A stretch of 64,000 bases of DNA. Source: Monocercomonoides exilis. Lineage: Eukaryota > Preaxostyla > Oxymonadida > Polymastigidae. Position numbers and translations under genes: made by a program. The stretch lies in contig LSRY02000004.1 of the NCBI GenBank assembly GCA_001643675.2, forward strand, positions 626,001 through 690,000, in the 5' to 3' direction. The first letter of the stretch is position 1; every line of letters begins with the position of its first letter. Shown piece after piece: positions 28,837 through 40,900 of the stretch. Below the pieces are notes generated by a model that made no database searches, was not told the origin of the DNA, and saw nothing but the letters and a program-made list of their open reading frames with translations.

Positions 28837-31340
28837 ATGTCATTAATAGGTTTTGCAATCGTGTTTAGTGTTTTGGTAGCTGAAGATGATTGTACATTTA
28901 AGAGTGTGGAGCCTGTAGATAAAGAATGTGTTGCAAAATGCTTGCAGCATTTACCAGTTTGTTAATTTTTTTTAAATTTCTTTCAAAATTCTTGAAATTA
29001 TTGTGAATTCTTTTCATAACTGCAGTATAAAAAAGGAGATGGAGAAACGCTTGAAACAACGAAGACGGTGCGAAGTTACATCAACAGTTATGCTTATCGA
29101 GACACAATGGTTAATCCTCCAGCTCCATATAAACGTTATGATATTCTCGCAGAGTGGAGCAAAATTGAAAATACCGAATATGCCAATGGATTGGAATATC
29201 ACCAAGCAATCGCAACTGCCTTTAACAATCTTGAAGATACACATACAAATTACATTTTCCCATGCTCGAGCTTGTTCGCATATATATTTCCATTCAGATT
29301 CGTTTTTGAAGTTCCTGATGCTTCAAAACCATCAGAAATTGTTGTTAAGGTTGCCGAATCTTCAATTACTGGTCTCACAAAGAAATTTATTGAAAGTGGT
29401 GGGACAAATATCGCTGGAAAGCAAGTCCTTAAACTTGATCTTCCGGATTTGGATGGATCTGGAAATATGAAACCCGAAGAGGCAATTGCTAAATGGACAG
29501 ATAAATATGTGAAGGGAGCACGAACACCAGCTGCAAGATTAGCTTATGCACTGACCTATACAGATTTTGAAATAAGAACTCCTTATTCTATGCAAATCCC
29601 AAATGATGCGGTTAAGATTACAGTTAAGAATACAGATGGTGAGCAAACCGTTAATGTTCCTTTTTATGGAGCAGCAGTTATAGGTATTACAGATGTTAAT
29701 GATATGCTGAACACTAAATGCCCACTTCAGGATAAAGTGCAAAATAATTTAACATCAAACTCTAATAGCTTTAAGCAGCAATCCTTTGAAGAAGATGAGA
29801 AACATTATCAAGCAGTGATGGAGGCTCATAAGGATGATCCATTATTCCAGCAGATTTATGAAGGTATCTGGAAATCTCCTGAATTGAAGAATTTATTTGT
29901 CAGAAAGCCAGGTAGCATATCAATTCCCAAAAAGTTGAAGCATCCTATTGAAGAAGAGATTTCTTCTCGCATTAAGAACATTATTTCTCAACAATTTGCG
30001 TTATCCGATGAGCATCAAAAGAATGGAAATCGAAAACAATCGTTTAAAGCGAGAATCAAAGAGAAATTGAGAAAAAATGAAGAAAAATGGTGAATTTGAA
30101 GATTTTGATTGTGCTGGAGAAGGCGAGCCAAAATTGACCATTTTGAAGAAAGACAAAAATGTTCTTGCTGCAGTGGTTGATGCATATAAGTTGGGGTATT
30201 TATCCATTGGAACATTTGCACCAAGCAGTGATGAAGAAATAGCTTCATTTATGGAGGTTATCATCACAAGCGTTGTAGAAACAAGAGCCAAAGGATACAA
30301 GCTCATAATCGATTTGCGTGGGAACGGAGGTGGATACATCATATTGTCTGATTGGCTTTTCATGCTGTTGTTCCCTGAGGAATATCCAATCTTCCCAACT
30401 CGATTGGTGGTTGCATCCGAACTCAGCAAAATATACATAAGCCAAGTTTCACAGCCACCATTTGAATTTGTAACCGAGCCAGTTTCACAAGATATAATAA
30501 AGGATGTCTGGGCAAAGCCAAAGACAAAATTCACTGCGATAAGAGATGAAGGGAAGGGGCGTTCACAAGAATGGGTGTACAAGCACGTGGAGGATTCTGA
30601 AAGAACAGTCAATAGTTTGTTATCTGCTGTTCCATTAGCGTATCGAAATGCGAGGTTGTATGCTCAAAGTGATATTTTAGTTTTGAGCGATGGGACATGT
30701 GGATCTGCCTGTGCTCAGTTCTTGAAACGAATGAAGGAGAAGAAGCTGGGAAAAGTTGCGGGGCTTGGCAGCGAAAAACTTTCTGAAAGCGGGATTCCAT
30801 TTGATATTGCCTCATTTGCCAGTGGAAATGTGATTGAAACGTCGTACGTCGAGGAAATGCGCCCAAAAGCCGCATCGATGCGAGCAAACAGAATGTTCAA
30901 CAACTTGACTAACGACGAACCACTTCCTTCGTTTCCAGGAAAGGTGCAAAGAGAGACGACAAATATCAGAATTTCTTTAACTACTTCATTTAGCTTTAAT
31001 TGGAGTACACCAGACGAGCTACCAGAGTTCAAAATAATACGTCCAGATGAAATCTATCCAATTTTTGCCGATAAAATAACCGATTTCACGCCTTCTGGTA
31101 TTTTAGATACAATAACAAAAGTAAAGTCGTCATTTGACAAGTGCTATGACTGGGAAGTGAAAGACAACTATGAGTGCCAAATCCCTACTGACAACAAGCA
31201 TGCTGTTTTTGGGAATCCGTGTGTTAACCAAAAATTCGATGGAAGTCAATGCAAGTTGTCTCGCTGTGAGCGTTGCTACTATTTGAACAGAGACAATATA
31301 TGTCAGAAACGCCCATCAATGGGCCGTCCAAAATACCAAG
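28837..31340 (+). CDS. S41 (CPAF-like) protease gene, N-terminal module, one frameshift
   Basis: Exon 1 (28837-28956) encodes a signal peptide (MSLIGFAIVFSVLVA) and a Cys-containing start. After an intron, exon 2 continues from 29026. The splice is confirmed internally, because the joined protein CLQHLPYKKGDGETLETTKTV matches CLKQLPYDKTEASNTLKTV at the start of the second module. The peptidase core has LIIDLRGNGGGY (about 30302-30337), the S41 Asp/Gly-rich strand, and LSDGTCGSACAQF with the likely nucleophile Ser codon at 30704-30706. A Cys-rich closing domain follows (FDKCYDWEV...AVFGNPC...CERCYY). S41 peptidases of this kind cut proteins at the cell surface or outside the cell. One frameshift occurs in an A run at 30083-30087: the frame ends at 30093 while homology continues in the next frame from about 30090. 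Confidence 0.75.
28957..29025 (+). other. Intron of the S41 protease gene (69 nt)
   Basis: Donor GTTTGT, acceptor AACTGCAG, phase 0, AT-rich. Support is strong because the spliced product aligns residue by residue with the intronless start of the second module in the same gene. Confidence 0.88.
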
Positions 31341-33891
31341 AGGATCCATCTGTCTGCATGTTCGATCCAATGACTCCGATGCGAGCTGATGTTATGATTG
31401 ACTGCTTGAAGCAGCTTCCATACGATAAAACAGAGGCTTCCAACACTTTGAAGACTGTCAGAGATATCTTGGCCATGGACGCATATAGAGATACAATTGC
31501 CAACCCGCCAGCTCCATTTGAAAACGATAAAATTGATATTCTTGGCGAACTGGACAAAATCGAGAAGAACGAATATTCATCTGGGCTTAAATTCCACAAT
31601 GCAGTTGGCACAGCTTTCGCAAAGCTGAAAGATGCTCATACTATTTACAATTATCCATATTCTCAGCCGTTCGTATTTGCGCTGCCTACACTTTAAAGTT
31701 TAAAGTGCCAGACTTTTCAAAGCCAGAAGAAATAACTGTAAAGTTGACAGAGTACATTTCTTTGCTCTCTAATTTTTATGCTAAAGAAATGGGAAGGAGT
31801 TTTAAAGACAGAGTTGTCACAAAGATCACAATGACAGATTTGAATGAGGTTGCGAATGAAAAGCCTGAAGTTACTATTGCTCGATGGTGCGATGAAAATG
31901 TTCCATTGTCCCGAACGCCAGCTGCACGTTTGAATTATGGATTGGATCAAATGTTTGCTGTGCGTTCACCAACATACAATAAAATTGTGGATGGAAGCGT
32001 GAATGTTACACTGAAAACAGCGGACGGCGGAACAGAAACGATTCCTTTGTATTGGTATGGTCTGTCAACTGCTGAGATTTCTGGGTCAACTTTGTTGTAC
32101 GACAACTATTGCCAATTGGATAAACATTCAGCAAATAATGAAAACGAGCATCAAACAACCAAAGAAGAGAGCTCTCTTTTAAATAATCGAATGCTCCAAT
32201 CATCAAGAAAGGCGGAGGCAATACTTATTGAAGAGTATGAGTCATTTACGAAAATGAACAAAGAGCAGCTGGCGAAACAAAATGAGATAAAGATCAAAGA
32301 AATAAGAGAAAAATATTCGAATGATACAAAGTTTGTGAAAGCATATGAGAAGTTCATGGGAAACAAGTCTCTTCGCGAGATGCTTATGAAGGATCGAATT
32401 TTGCACAAATCATTGGATCAACTGCTTCCCCCAGCGATCCAGACAATAAGGAAAATCATGAATGATGAAAATCAAAAGAAGGCCGAAGAGTCGAAAGCGA
32501 GGCTTTCGCGCATGACGAATGCAGTTAGTGTGAAAGAAATAGGAACGCTTCCAGGAATTATTCATGGTGTTACCATTCCTGAGTGGAAGCTTGGATATTG
32601 ACACATTATGAGCTTTAGTCCTTCTTCCGACGAAGATATGGTAAAGTTCTTGAAGGTCTTTGCTGATGTTGTTAGTGAAGTGAAAAACAACAATTACAAA
32701 ATGGTTATCGATGTGCGAAATAACGGAGGTGGAATTATTTATCTGGGAGCACAGTTGTATCATTTCTTATTCCCAGAAACTTTCCCCATAAACCCACGCT
32801 ACAACTTTGTGAGAGGGAATGCATCAGATTATATTGCTTCAATAATGGCAGATAAAAAGCTTGTGGTGTACACAGACTATGAAACATTGGACGTTGTTAA
32901 CGATGTGCTGGCGCTACCGACTACAACAAAGAAGACAATAGTTGGAGGCAAAGAATGCAGCCAAACATGGAGTGGTTCATATTCACTCAACTCCGACAGA
33001 TATTTGTATGAATTTGTTGGATCTACTATTCCATCATCACTTTATGGCAAGAATCTGTTTGATCCAAATGATTTGATGTTTTACTAACGGTGAATGCGGT
33101 TCAACATGCTTTCAATTCTTGAAGCATGTGAAAGAGGCGCAGATGGCAAAAGTTATCGGAATTGGAGGGCAATTGACACGCAAAGAAATAAATTATGATA
33201 TTGCATCATTTGCAGCTGGAAACGTTATTAGTTCATCGACTATTGAAGCACTTCGAAATAAAACCGGACCAGATGAAAGCTGGCCTGTAAAATTCCCTCA
33301 CCAGAATACGGAGTTGACTTTTGCGATGATGACTGGCTATTCATTTGACTGGAAGAAGGAAGATGAACAGCTTGAGTTCAAGATAGTGAAGCCTGATCAG
33401 GCGTATCCATACTACCCCAACGCTGATGAGGCAAGAGATGAAAAAGGATATCTTTCTCTTTTGGAAAATGTGAAAAATATTTTGATGTGTGCTATGACTG
33501 GCAGGTGAAAGTGAACACCTCCTGTACTGTTCCAAGTGAAGTCGCAAATGCAGTTTATGGAAATCCATGCAAAGAAGGAAAGTTTACAAGTGAATGTGCG
33601 TTTGCTCGCTGTGCGAATGGATATTACAAAAGCAGGGATGATAAATGTGTGAAATATCCAGTGATGCCATCATTGTCAAAAGAGGAAGAAATTATTGTAA
33701 AGATATTGACTGCTGGTGCAATTGCAGGAATTGTCATAGGCGCTGTTGCAGTTGTTGTAGTGGTTGTTGTAATTGTTGTATGTATTGTTAAACGAAAGAA
33801 ATCCAAAAAGACAAGAAATGATGACTACCTTAATGTTAGGCTTACTCAACAAAATTATGCTGCTGATAAAGGAGTGCCGATAAAGCTTTAA
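31341..33891 (+). pseudogene. S41 protease gene, second module and membrane anchor, disrupted
   Basis: A second copy of the same module follows directly (DCLKQLPYDKTEASNTL onward). It keeps VIDVRNNGGGI (about 32705-32737), GECGSTCFQF with the Ser codon at 33101-33103, and the Cys-rich close FDVCYDWQV...AVYGNPC. The end is a membrane span (about 33700-33785) and a KRKKSKK tail, so the whole gene encodes a type I surface protein with two protease modules. Disruptions against module 1: one missing nucleotide between 31640 and 31695 (68 versus 69 nt); TGA at 32599-32601 where module 1 has TTA (Leu); a shift in the T run at 33079-33082; and a shift in the T run at 33480-33483. It is probably a pseudogene or a recently broken gene; sequencing indels remain possible. 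Confidence 0.75.
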
Positions 33892-34979
33892 GTTTTAATT
33901 AATGAAATATGTTTTGGTATCAGTTGAGTTTTAGTATGTTTATACAAAATATATTTTTCTGGATAGTTTTTGAAGATCTTTTTTTCTTTTTCATCTTATT
34001 TTTTATGAGCTGCGAAACGTATTATCATTGTTTTTGAGCGTTATCGTATCAATGGAAAGCGTTTTTTCAATTTTTATTTCACAGGCCAGTCATGCTCATA
34101 TTTATTCGAGCATGTTTGTTAATTACATTTTTTTTTTAATAAGAAATTATGTTGAATATATTTTCTCGTTTCAATTATTTATTTCTTAGTCGCTTAATTG
34201 TTATTTTCCTACACATTTTTCGACTTTTCATTCTTGTTTGATTGACATGTAATTGCTATGTTTTATATTGTGTACTTCATTTTTTATTTCAAATATGTAC
34301 AAAAGATATTACGAAAAAGTTATTTGTATTCGGAAAAATAATTTAAATCGGAAATAATAAATACAATACAAATCAGATGAATGGATTCAAAACGGATGAT
34401 TGGTTTATAATCGTCGGAGTAATTACAAATTTCCACTGTTTATTTGAATTAATTTGCTTAATTTTATAATTATCATCTTATAATTTAGCAATGGTGGAAA
34501 AGATGGTTAAAAAAAAGTGCGTGCCAATTAGCAAAAATGTCCAAATAAAAAGTCGACACTGTGTTTTTTTGTCTGGAAATTTCACTTGTTCAAATCCTTC
34601 AAAAAAAGATTTTTTTTTTTTTTTAAATGTATGACAAGAACTTTCAAAGATAAGTTTGGAATAAAGAAATGAATGTCAAATACTTAATAACCTGCAATTC
34701 ATTTGACATTTTTTCCTTGTAATTTTTGGCAAAAAATGTAATGATAAAATAAAATTTCATGCTTATTCAAAATGTTAACATAAAAAAAGCCATTGAATAT
34801 TAAAATATATCACTAAAAATTGGGTTAATTAACTTAGAAATATTGCAAAGGCAACAACAAAATAAACGAAAAATAAATAATTCTTTAGGGAAAATGAAAA
34901 CTTAATTGCCCTTTCTTTTAAGAAGCAACAAAATTGAGAAACATTTTCTCGTTGATCGAAATGGTTAAGTTTTAACTTT
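33892..34979. other. Convergent intergenic region
   Basis: AT-rich 1.1 kb between the 3' ends of the S41 gene (+) and the HECT-like gene (-). It holds long T runs (for example 34610-34624) but no frame with coding features and no recognisable RNA gene. Confidence 0.7.
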
Positions 34980-37900
34980 TTACTGAATAAAAAGCCAGCG
35001 AGATACAAGTCGTTGGAGATCGATAGAAATATGTTGCGGAGAAGAAATACGAGGAACAACAAAAAAGTGAAGTGCAGACGAAATGCGAGGAGGCTGATTA
35101 CTTTGTGAACGAGAATGAAGTGTAATAGCAGTGCTGATGCTAGTTAACAGTGAATTTTGAAGTGGTAATAGCGAAGGCGGTAATTGATCATTTCTGATAA
35201 GCTCTGAAAAATTTGTTGTTCTACCTGTTATCCATAAGGCTAATGAAGATTGTAAAAACAATGGCCACTTTTCAATTTCAGCCCACATCGAAACAATCGC
35301 CGGATGATCGCCATCATACCCTCCAACATAACGAATGCATTTTTTGAGCTCAGTTACATGCTCGTCGGATATAGCGGACATTAATACATTTGCCTCATTT
35401 TGAGTGAACATCTCCAAATGGTTAGTCACAACAATTGATGTAAATCCTTTTGCTAATGCCCTGAGTTGGGCTTCTACAGGAACTATCAAACGTCTTTGAA
35501 GCATGAGATCCACAAATGATGCTTTGTTGGCTTCCGTAACAAACGAAGATACACCACCTTCCATTAGTTCTACTTGTGTTATCCTTCCATCTAAGTCTTC
35601 AAAAACAGAAAATGGAATTGGATTGAATTGAGAAACATCCTCGCTTATAATTGGCGCAAGCTGTGTTTCGAATAGATTTCGATTAAAAGAATGAAGATCC
35701 AATGGTGACAGCTCTTTTCCACTGATGAATTTCCACACAAAACTTGATAGAACAGGACCGCACATCACTCCATCTGCAACGCATTTCCCCAAAACACGAC
35801 CAAGAATTTCAATCTCCTTGACCGAGCCTCCAACAGCTGGATATAAAGTTCCATCATCTGCTCTATCAAACAAAGGCTTTTGAGCAGTCAATGCACATTT
35901 CCAAAATCTGCTCATAAATTCATGTGTTGTAACTTTTTGCTTCACTTTTCGTTTATCATCTGCAATAATTATCTGCCAAGGAGCAAACCATTGCGTTCTT
36001 GTCCTTCCTTTCCCAAACCACACGAGAGAATCGCGGAAAAATGACTTTGTGTGAATTACAACTGAGTTTTCTTCTCTATGCGGAGAGTCAGGTGAAGGTG
36101 AGCTCCCTCCAGATGTTAAGCCGAGCTTTTTCTCTTTGGTGTGTGTAAGTTTTGGATAGGCTACTGGCATTGGTGCGTTGGAATTACAGAAAGGAATGTT
36201 ATAATTAAAAGGATTCGGAGGTGAGCACAATGCTCCAGATTGAACTTGCGAAGCTAATCCCTGAGAATTCGTTTGATTTGAAGAGGATGAAGAATTTCGC
36301 GATCGAATAAGTCTTGCTTTGAAGAACGGACCAAAAAGAGTTGGATGTTGACGAAACAGTATTTGCAAAATGCAAGGCAATGGAATTGAAAGAGGATCAT
36401 CATGATCTGTTGCATTTAAAATATCAGCCATATGCTCTTCAGAATCTGCAGGTCCGTTTAATAAATCAAGCATTTTTTTTGCCCATTCAAAGGGAGGGTT
36501 TGATAGAATGTGGTGAGCCAAAAGCACAACAGATGGAACTAATGGAGATTCGTCATTTCGTTGAACAATTGCCACAAACAACCCTTCGACTGCTTTCATT
36601 CTTGCATCGCTAAGAACAAGAGATGCTGAGTGATATTTCTCTTTCATCCCTTTCTCTCCTTCTCCTCCATGCGTATGCCATGAACTGCGGGGCATAATGC
36701 CAGAAGGAACAGTTGATGATGGAACAGGATCAGTAGGCGCTGCACACGAGGGCGAATAACTGAAAGAAAACGAATTTTGATGTGGTGAGCCTGTTCCGCT
36801 TCTGGTTATAATGCAATTTCCACTACTACCGTTTTCTCCGATCTCCCCAGAAGAAGGTGGCGTCATACTTGACAAAATAAACAAGGATAGCATGTGATGA
36901 ACAAATGAGATTATGAATTTTATATCTGCCACTGACAAGAATAATGCATCAATTTCTTTTGTTCCACTTCCACTTATCAGAATATGATTAGTGCTTTCAT
37001 TTGCCACAGTAAGCGTTCTGGATATTGTTTGATAAGATTCCCTAAATCTTCTTGGTGAATTAACTGGCCTAAGGGCGCTTGAAGAAAGAGAAGGAACAAC
37101 AGTTGGTATGTTTCTACGAAGCAAAGAGTCTGGAATAGCTTCAAAAAGAGCGATTAGAAGACGTATGGATGAAAACGATGAATAGTGAAGCATAAGTTTT
37201 TTCCATTCAGACGTTTGTGGGATATCCATTATGTATGTAAATGGATTTGTCTCGCTGAATAGGAAAAACAATAGCGATGCTGTTGCGTCAACGCCTTCAT
37301 CTCCTTCTGACCGTTGAGTCCCGCTGGACATTTGAACGGACTGCGAAGCTGTTGAAGGAAAAGCGTAAAAAGATGAAAATGGCGGGAAATGTGGAGAGCT
37401 TAGTGGCGATTGCGCAAAAAATGGAGGAAGATTGCCAAATGATTGCATCGGATGCATTGTACTCAGCTGAGAAGTCATTGCTCCTTGAGATCGAAGTTTC
37501 TTTAATATTCCAAGTGCTGTAGGAGTTGCAGGAGCAGAAGTAAAACCAAGTTCTTGCCTCTCATGAATAATAAGTGGAGATGGCTTTCGAGGAGGATGCA
37601 TTCTATCAATTGGCGCCGTTAATTCATTTGATTGCACTTGAGCTGGGAAAGTAGGAGAAGCTTCTTGCTTTTGTGATGACGGCTCTTTATCCTGAGTTTG
37701 TGCTTGTTGCTCCTTTGGTTGGTCATCAACCTGTTTAAGATGAGAATTGCTATGTGCCAATCCGGATGAAGAAGATGCAGCTACTCCAGCGGCTCCATTA
37801 AACGTCGGCTGATTTTGACCGGGTGTGCCTTCTTTCTGAATGTTGCTTTCATCAACTGCTCTTAATGTTGAATGGGGAGAAAGAGTAATTGGTGTTGCTT

Positions 37901-40900
37901 GCTTTGTGTTCATTCCTGATGCATCTTGCCGAAGCTCTTGCTCTTTGTCTCGAGCTTTGTTGAGCATCTCCTCTGCTGCACACACAAAATGTTTGATAGT
38001 AGGCAATAAAGCTGAACGAAAACAGAATGCACTGCTCCAAAAAATGCATTGAACAATAATAGGCAACTGAAGAGCAAATGGACGCTCATATTCGTTTTCA
38101 AATAAATAATTGTTAGAAGAATGAACGTAATTAGCATTCTGTTGAATAGAATGGAACTGTGCAGATGAAGCACTTTTCTCAGAAAGTGTAACTGTTGAAG
38201 GAGCAGGTGCAGGATCTTGAAACAAGCTTTCTGAACTGTCAAATGAAGTAATTGATTTATGTGTGCAAATTTCCCTCTTTATTTTGCTGTGGTTTCCGCA
38301 TAAAACGCACCTCACATCAATTAATGGAGCAAAATGTGCATTGAAAATTCCATCCCACGTAGCTCTTTCGATAAGTTCAATGTGAGTCCGCTTTGTGGGA
38401 ACGCAGTGAATAGCAGTCATCGCTTCTTGCCTCATTTGCTCACTTTCGCTAATAAATACATTTGAGTGGACAGCCCAGGCGGAAACAGCCCTCATCAAAT
38501 GAAACAAGTCGCATCTATGCAGGAACAACATTTTTTCAGTATCAATTGGAAAAGCATATTTTGGATGTTTAATTTGCAGATCACTTTCTTCTCTTCCGAC
38601 GCTGTTCATGAACGTATCGAGCTTCAAAACGCAGATATCTTCAATGTCACTGACATATTCATTTTTAGTTCGATAATGATTTTTGCTCGAATTTTTCTTT
38701 GACTTTCTGCTTCTTCCTTCATTTTCGCTTTTTCTACTTTCTTTTGAAGAATCTGTGGATGAATCTTGAGTAGATATCGTTTGAAGAGCTGGAAATACTG
38801 TTGCAGAACCCATTTGCGTTGAGCGATGCATACAACTCCCCTGCCATTCATTTGACGAATGCCAGACTAGGCTTTGATTCTCTTGAAACTTTCCTTGATT
38901 CATTTGTCCATTTTGTGACCCATTATTCATTTGAGAAGAATCGGATAAAGCTGGAAGTGCATAAAACGGTAGGAAATGGAGCTGATCTGAAGTTATTCCT
39001 TGTTCCTCAAGTAAAATTTTTGAAAGCAGACTTGGTGAAGGATATCTGCCGTGATTGCAAGCCACAACAGATTTCCCTTCATCCGTGCACATTGGGCTAC
39101 CAAGAGATCCATTATTAATGCGAAGTTCTCCTCCACTTGATTGAGCACTATCCGCTCCGTAGGAGTCCGAACGAGCTCCTTTCTGGGGAAATGACTGTTG
39201 TTGCGAAAGAGTTTTTCTGGTATGATTTGAAGTTGTAACAATAGTTGGAGGAGCGAAGAGGGTCCCAGGCAGGTTTGGTAAAATCTGCTTTGGAAATGGA
39301 AGACTGGGCGGTAAAGCTGTGAAAGGAAGTGAAAGACGTCCAAATGGTGAGCAACCACTGATGCGTTTTCCGCTTGAAATTCTCTTTACCACAATAACCG
39401 CTGATTCTTGAATAACGTCCATTAGAAGCTCAACATATGGAGGGATTGTGCAACCTTCCATCCATTCTTCATAGTCCACACTCTGAGTCTCCTGACCTTG
39501 AGGAATCTGCAAATGCCCGTTTGTTCGCTGCTGCGATTCTGAAGTGAATTGCTCAGTGATCATTGTCTCATAGTGCTCCCCTTCTTCGTGATCTTGAGCA
39601 CCAATATCAACTTTTCCCCAGAAATCACTTCCTGTTCTTCCTTCACTTTTTCCGCTCTTTGAAGAAATTGCTCCTATTGAAAGTGATAATTCTCCTTCTT
39701 GTGATGCGCTTTCCTTCTTCAATCCACCCAAGCTTGGAATTATTAATAGAGGAACGGACGAATTATTTAAATCATCTGCATCTTTTTCTTTTTCTGAACC
39801 AGAAGAGTCTAATTTGCTTGCATTCGTCATTCCTTCTTTTTCTTCCGAATTTTTCACCTTGTCAATAATTGGCAATGAAGGAAGAGGCTGTGCTTTGCTT
39901 CCTTCAACTTTTTGTGTTTGAAGAAGTTCGTCTTCTCCTCCTTTTGGAACAGCAAACTCATGCTCCTTCACTTCTTTCTCAAGTTCCATTTTCTCTCCAT
40001 CGTTTTTACCAATTCCTTGCTGAGTTTCAAGCTGTTGCCTTTTTCTTGCATCCTCCATTTCTTGCATTTCTTGATCATCAAGAGCCTGAGTCGCATGCGT
40101 TCTTGCAGTATTTGCTCGAGTAGTATAACCTCCATATTCATCGAACATTGCATTATCATATCCTTTCAGCATTGCTTGAGACATTGTTTGCGTCATTGTC
40201 TGTGTCATGTTGTCTCGTGGAAAAGATGTCGCCATTTGTGCTGGACTTAGAGGAGGTTGGGAAGAATCAACTAATTCCTTCCTTTCCTCCGTCTTTCGTT
40301 GCCCAGGATAAAAAGGAAGAACATCCAGTGCTTGTTGAATAGCTCTTTCACATCGGCTTAATATTACCATAGCCCAAAGCGGATCTTCAGCCATGATACT
40401 CTCGAATAAAGTTGATCGAGATGCTGAGCACACAGTTTGCTGAAATTGAATAAACGGAAGGTTATTAACTTCGGGAACAAACGTTGGCGTCTCAGTTGTG
40501 CCTCGTGATGCTGTTGACCGTTCAGTTGGAAGTGAGGAAACTGTATTCGTCTTTTGAGGTTGTCCACTTGTTGAAATTGTGCTTCTGGAGCCGAATTGCA
40601 TCGGTGAATTTGATATCATTCCAAAATCGTTCTGAATTTTTGAATCTGGAGAATATATGCTTGAGGGAAAAGGAGAGCCAATTGTTCGGCTATGTGGACT
40701 TTTTGAATCTCGTTCTTGTTTAACTTTAGAATCTCTGTTTCTTCTTGAATCATTTGCCAATCCAATAGCTCCGGCTTCAATTCCATTAAATTCAGAAGGA
40801 AATGGAAGTTGCCCTCTGCCAAACTGATGCTGCCCCATTCCAAAAGAAGGAGACATAGAGCCAGGAATCTGAATCGATTTTATTCCTCTTCCTTTTGAAT

